Source of the DNA: Lineus longissimus | Taxonomy: Eukaryota; Nemertea; Pilidiophora; Heteronemertea; Lineidae | Length of the DNA stretch: 64,000 bases | Assembly: GCF_910592395.1 (NCBI RefSeq) | Contig: NC_088324.1 | Span: 11,744,953-11,808,952, forward strand | Direction of reading: 5' to 3' | In this document: positions 60,601 through 64,000 of the stretch, piece by piece | How the letters are laid out: each line of letters begins with the position of its first letter | Position numbering within the stretch: the stretch's first letter is position 1 | Notes under the pieces: model-generated | The model's database searches: none | Seen by the model: the letters and a program-made list of their open reading frames with translations, nothing else | Told to the model about the DNA's origin: nothing | Made by a program: the position numbers and the translations under genes

Positions 60601-60649
60601 GATGATATTTTTAGGACACCAGGCCCCTCCAGCCGTGTCTTGACGGACC
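48631..60649 (-). CDS. Discoidin domain receptor-like protein without kinase domain (5' end incomplete)
   Basis: Six minus-strand exons in phase: 60649-60508, 57221-57132, 52403-52256, 50297-49952, 49558-49377 and 49043-48631 (stop), giving 439 residues. Exons 1-3 are most of the collagen-binding discoidin domain (GGAWCPKNI, VETQGRNGQGH, CMRVEFHGCNW). Exons 4-5 are the DS-like domain (GLVSYN, GLGQLTDFLVG, VGWKKRN, MSIHCN..ERKGVKIFK, W..ISEVSF). DDR1 and DDR2 are collagen-activated receptor tyrosine kinases. Here exon 6 is an acidic, Thr-rich juxtamembrane linker ending in NMVLIVSVCVFVDLF-RRV-stop. That is a short hydrophobic end, with no kinase exon before the next gene. The first part of the discoidin domain and the signal peptide are not found: either beyond or hidden upstream of 60.65 kb. 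For exon 5 the acceptor at 49558 is chosen because it matches DDR2 spacing; another acceptor 15 nt upstream is also in frame. Confidence 0.8.
50298..52255 (-). other. Intron of the discoidin receptor gene
   Basis: About 2 kb with only short frames and no recognised repeat or nested gene. Confidence 0.5.
52404..57131 (-). other. Large intron of the discoidin receptor gene
   Basis: 4.7 kb. It contains a short run of G at 52737-52747 and a local tandem duplication at ~55630-55925. A 91-codon minus frame at 56923-56648 has no recognisable domain and no supporting splice context. No nested gene is supported. Confidence 0.45.
55628..55925. repeat. Diverged tandem duplication (~195-bp spacing) in the receptor intron
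   Basis: Segments 55628-55730 and 55822-55925 share TTTGTTTCRTC, then CCCTG, then CACTGAAGCGA. On the minus strand they read RFSELIFVQGDDET and RFSDLGVLQGADET. The second copy has a stop soon after. Origin unknown. Confidence 0.4.
57222..60392 (-). other. Intron of the discoidin receptor gene
   Basis: About 3.2 kb, AT-rich, with only short frames. No nested gene is supported. The exon relic at 60393-60474 marks its 5' end. Confidence 0.4.
60393..60474 (-). pseudogene. Broken duplicate of a discoidin exon
   Basis: The minus strand reads DDVYEYSEVKFTQLDSI, then TNVETHGR. This parallels QDVYEYLQVEFSQLVLI..VETQGR of the real exon at 60649-60508, including a splice-donor-like CAT|GTACGT at the same point. 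The first half (with GAWCP) is missing and no proper acceptor precedes it. It lies just downstream of the intact exon and is most likely a decayed tandem duplicate, less likely an alternative exon. Confidence 0.55.
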
Positions 60650-61029
60650 CTGCAAAGAAAAATATCGTCACAAGCCATCAAATATCAGTTACGATATGCA
60701 AAAAATGATTAAAAGTTATAAAAAAGACATCACAAAATTCGTCCAAAGTTTATGTAGTTGTTTTTGTTGTATTCGTTAGTTCTTGTCCTGTTATTTGAAT
60801 AGAAAGATGGAAAGGCAGAATGAGAGAACAATTGCATGAGCCACACAATCTCATGGGAATTTTTAGACGAACTATGAATGGATTCAACAGGAAATCGTCC
60901 GGTGTAGTTGCATGTAAGATTGAATAACATCTTTGAACATGGTTTTTCGATGAATTGCGTGATTCTCAAGTTACGGCTATGTAAAATGATCATTTGCTGA
61001 AAAAACGTATCTTTACTCTCTGAATAACA

Positions 61030-61494
61030 TTTCGATGTGTGAATAAACACATTCTTCATCACATTTTCTTGGAAGATCAGATCAGTGCACAAAATATGTC
61101 CCAGTAGGATAAAAAGTAATCCGTTTCCTCTCTCTTCACGAGAACATTACGGTTCTTCAAATGAGATCACAGAACATATTTTACCTCGCTTTGATATTAA
61201 AGCCAATCATCTGTGGCCAGTGCCAAAACTAATTCTTAGAAATGTTTCTTTAAAATTGTCATTATACTGGTTTTGCTCATTTTCAAGAAATATTACATTA
61301 ACCATTTGGTTCTTGTAAATGAAATGATATTTCGATGTGTGAATAAGCTACATACTTTATCTAACATGGCTGAAAAGGTCGAATCAGTCCACTCAATTCT
61401 CCCAATAAGAAAAATAATTGATTTCCTCGTCCTTCAAGTGACCATTACGTAGGTCTAAATAAGATTACTGAAAAATACATTTACCTCTGATTGA
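61030..61494. repeat. Diverged tandem duplication, ~165-bp copies about 300 bp apart
   Basis: Both copies begin TTTCGATGTGTGAATAA. They continue through related segments to a minus-strand GAGGTAAA, a splice-donor-like word in each. They may derive from an exon-intron border of the receptor gene, but phases do not fit the next exon convincingly. Confidence 0.45.
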
Positions 61495-61777
61495 GTTAAC
61501 TGAATCGTCCGCAGCTATTCGCCAAACATCTTTTCGTAATTTTACAATTTTTTTTGCAGTGACCGTTGCGGGATTGCTCTTTTTTTAGCAATTGAGATAT
61601 TTAACCGAAGTTAGTATCTGCCTAGCCTGTAGAACAGTTTCGTAGGATAAGCCACAGACCAATTGCCTTGCGCCAGTCAAACTTCAAATCATTCCCAGAA
61701 TCAGACCGATTGCTTAAATCTGACTCTTCTCGTTTGTCTTCGTCAAAAGTAATGGCCGATGTTGATTCAAATCGAGC

Positions 61778-62500
61778 GGTCAACTGGAACAACTCAAAGG
61801 AGCTCTCCCAGCAAGCATCCTATTGTTCGATATCTGATTTGTAAATTTGGTTATCTTGATTTGTCTTGCGGGTTCTGGCATTTCTAGATTTGGCATGGAA
61901 GTACTGAGAAATGTATTAGGTAGACTTTCATGACTTCTCATGGCGATAGTCATAGTCAGGGTAAAGATACAACATTTTGTGGCATCATCAATTCGTTTCA
62001 TGCTGCTGGACATTCGTGGGGAATGGCAATTCGTAACATGGATTTTAAACGCTGGATAGTGCGCATTTAGGGGGAGATTTCTCGGAAGAATTGTCTGACA
62101 TCCTTAACATGTACATTGAATCCTTTTGAACCCTTTTTGTTTTTTGTTGTTGTTTTTGTTGTTGTTTTTTGTTGTTTTTTTTAAATCCCACTTGCATGTT
62201 TTCTTTAGTGATGACTTTTATTCTATCATGTATTAATGTTTTATTATTTTATTATAAATTGTAAAGCGCTTAGAAGTTTTAACAACGTTAAGCGCTATAA
62301 AAATGTTTTTAATAATAATAATAATAATAATACATCTACAGCTCTCTTTTAAATCAAGCGGCCAATTGTAACAACTTTGGTCTCACATATCAAAGCAAGC
62401 ATTGTTCGATTTCTTCGCGGTAAACCTAGTTATCTAGATTATGTTCGCGGATCTGGCAATCTTTGGATTTGATATGGAAGCACTGCCAAAGACGATGTAT
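61778..62500. repeat. Second diverged duplication, ~140-bp copies about 580 bp apart
   Basis: 61778-61920 and 62358-62500 share AACTGGAACAACT/AATTGTAACAACT, GTTCGAT, GGTTATCT/AGTTATCT and TTTGGCATGGAAGTACTG/TTTGATATGGAAGCACTG in the same order. Not linked to a known element. Confidence 0.45.
62205..62333 (+). mobile_element. 3' end of a non-LTR retroposon with (AAT)n tail
   Basis: TTGTAAAGCGCTTAGAAG, then TTAAGCGCTATAAAAATG, then a (AAT)n tract at 62310-62332. The paired AGCGCT words followed by a short tandem A-rich repeat are typical 3' ends of LINE/SINE families in marine invertebrates. No reverse-transcriptase body is attached, so this is a truncated copy or a SINE. Confidence 0.5.
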
Positions 62501-63194
62501 GTGTTTGTCATTGAAAGGAACAGTTATACGTCGTATTTGGCCGTTTGTCAAGGCTTCAGATTGTTATTCTGTCGAACAGAACACTTGGTTTGGTGTTTTT
62601 GCAAGAGATGTTGTCATCGAACTTTCTATGGAAATTTAGATACAATAATGTCGGGTCAAATTCTAGCTGTGCGTGTTATTGGTTGGACTGTCGAGCTTCT
62701 TCCTACAGAGCATGGTCATTACAATCATATTATTTTGCGCCAGTCAAGCCCACCACAGTTTGGTTATTTATGTTGCCAACTCTCTCTGTATAATAAAATC
62801 CATCACCCCGCATTGAGGGGATGGAATCCTACAGAGATGGTGATATTACACAGGGAAATTAATATATTGCTGTACCAACAAATTACAGATGGAATTACTG
62901 AGTGATTTTGATCTTGCACCGGGAGGAAGGCCCGGGGTGTTGTCGGCATTGGTTTCGAAGAGAAGTAAGTGCAGTATGATGTATCATACCCCGGGGCGTA
63001 TCCACTAGTGAAGAATGTCATGCTTATATAAAAGATGCTGAATGAATATCTTCTTTACAAAGCATGCTGTTAAAAGAATGTTTAAAGAAGAAAAAATTAT
63101 GCGCTTATATGCGCTTGTTTCTAGGGCGGTTAATGCTAATCTAAGTGATTATGATGACTTTTGTCGCTGTAATTGGTGTGTCTGTATAACGCCC

Positions 63195-64000
<806 letters not shown>

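Larger units (their letters stand above)
60650..63194. other. Region upstream of the first recognised discoidin exon
   Basis: No complete exon could be assigned. Two internal duplications are visible: 61030-61200 with 61326-61494, and 61778-61920 with 62358-62500. A (TTG)n-rich tract lies at about 62138-62181. A 154-codon plus-strand frame at 62441-62905 has no recognised domain and overlaps one of the duplicated segments, so I do not call it a gene. Confidence 0.4.

Noticed and set aside
61475-61560. Minus-strand exon candidate (LRKDVWRIAADDSVNSIR) as the missing first discoidin exon
   Set aside because: Its donor phase does not match the next exon, it lacks the family's LGM and ASS motifs, and a diverged copy lies 300 bp away.
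62441-62905. 154-codon plus-strand frame as a gene
   Set aside because: No domain or splice context. Its start lies in a locally duplicated segment that is broken in the other copy.

Overview
The window is eukaryotic nuclear DNA. Genes are split by short GT-AG introns, AATAAA poly(A) signals are visible, and long stretches consist of minisatellites and degenerate mobile elements. Gene content (LTV1, ZNHIT6, SNAPC4, CYP4-type P450s, a discoidin domain receptor, a death-domain protein) says animal. The (CGT)n-linked repeat at the right end and the AGCGCT/(AAT)n retroposon tail are of kinds common in marine invertebrates, so I infer a marine invertebrate (lophotrochozoan or invertebrate deuterostome). 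The sequence alone does not decide the phylum. All exon models were built by hand from splice sites, reading-frame continuity and family resemblance.

1-21.3 kb is a tight cluster of three RNA-biogenesis genes: LTV1 (+, 40S ribosome assembly), ZNHIT6/BCD1 (-, box C/D snoRNP assembly) and SNAPC4 (+, the Myb-repeat subunit of the snRNA transcription factor SNAPc). LTV1 and ZNHIT6 converge; ZNHIT6 and SNAPC4 are divergent from a common spacer that is itself a large imperfect palindrome containing decayed C2H2 zinc-finger linker sequence. An identical 29-bp sequence lies just upstream of the start codon of all three genes, each time in the direction of transcription. This is the most interesting regulatory signal in the window.

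21.4-23.1 kb holds a six-copy 186-bp tandem array followed by older 75/86-bp relatives. 23.5-27.4 kb is gene-poor with a possible terminal-inverted-repeat element and a weak retrotransposon relic. 27.4-33.3 kb (-) is a three-exon gene for a coiled-coil protein with a C-terminal death domain and an N-terminal DSGxxS degron-like motif. Its 3.9-kb intron carries two related minisatellite blocks.

38-45.5 kb is a P450 cluster: two nearly identical tandem CYP4 genes (+) and a more distant third (-), all with uninterrupted coding exons. Their sequence pattern suggests gene conversion, and all three have Ala where many CYP4 enzymes have the haem-linked Glu.

48.6-60.7 kb (-) is a discoidin domain receptor ectodomain in six recognisable exons. 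It ends in a stop right after a short hydrophobic segment, and I see no kinase exon before the next gene. Several local duplications, including a broken copy of a discoidin exon, surround its 5' part. The last 0.8 kb is a (CGT)n microsatellite and a 301-bp tandem repeat with CTCF-like cores, running off the window end.
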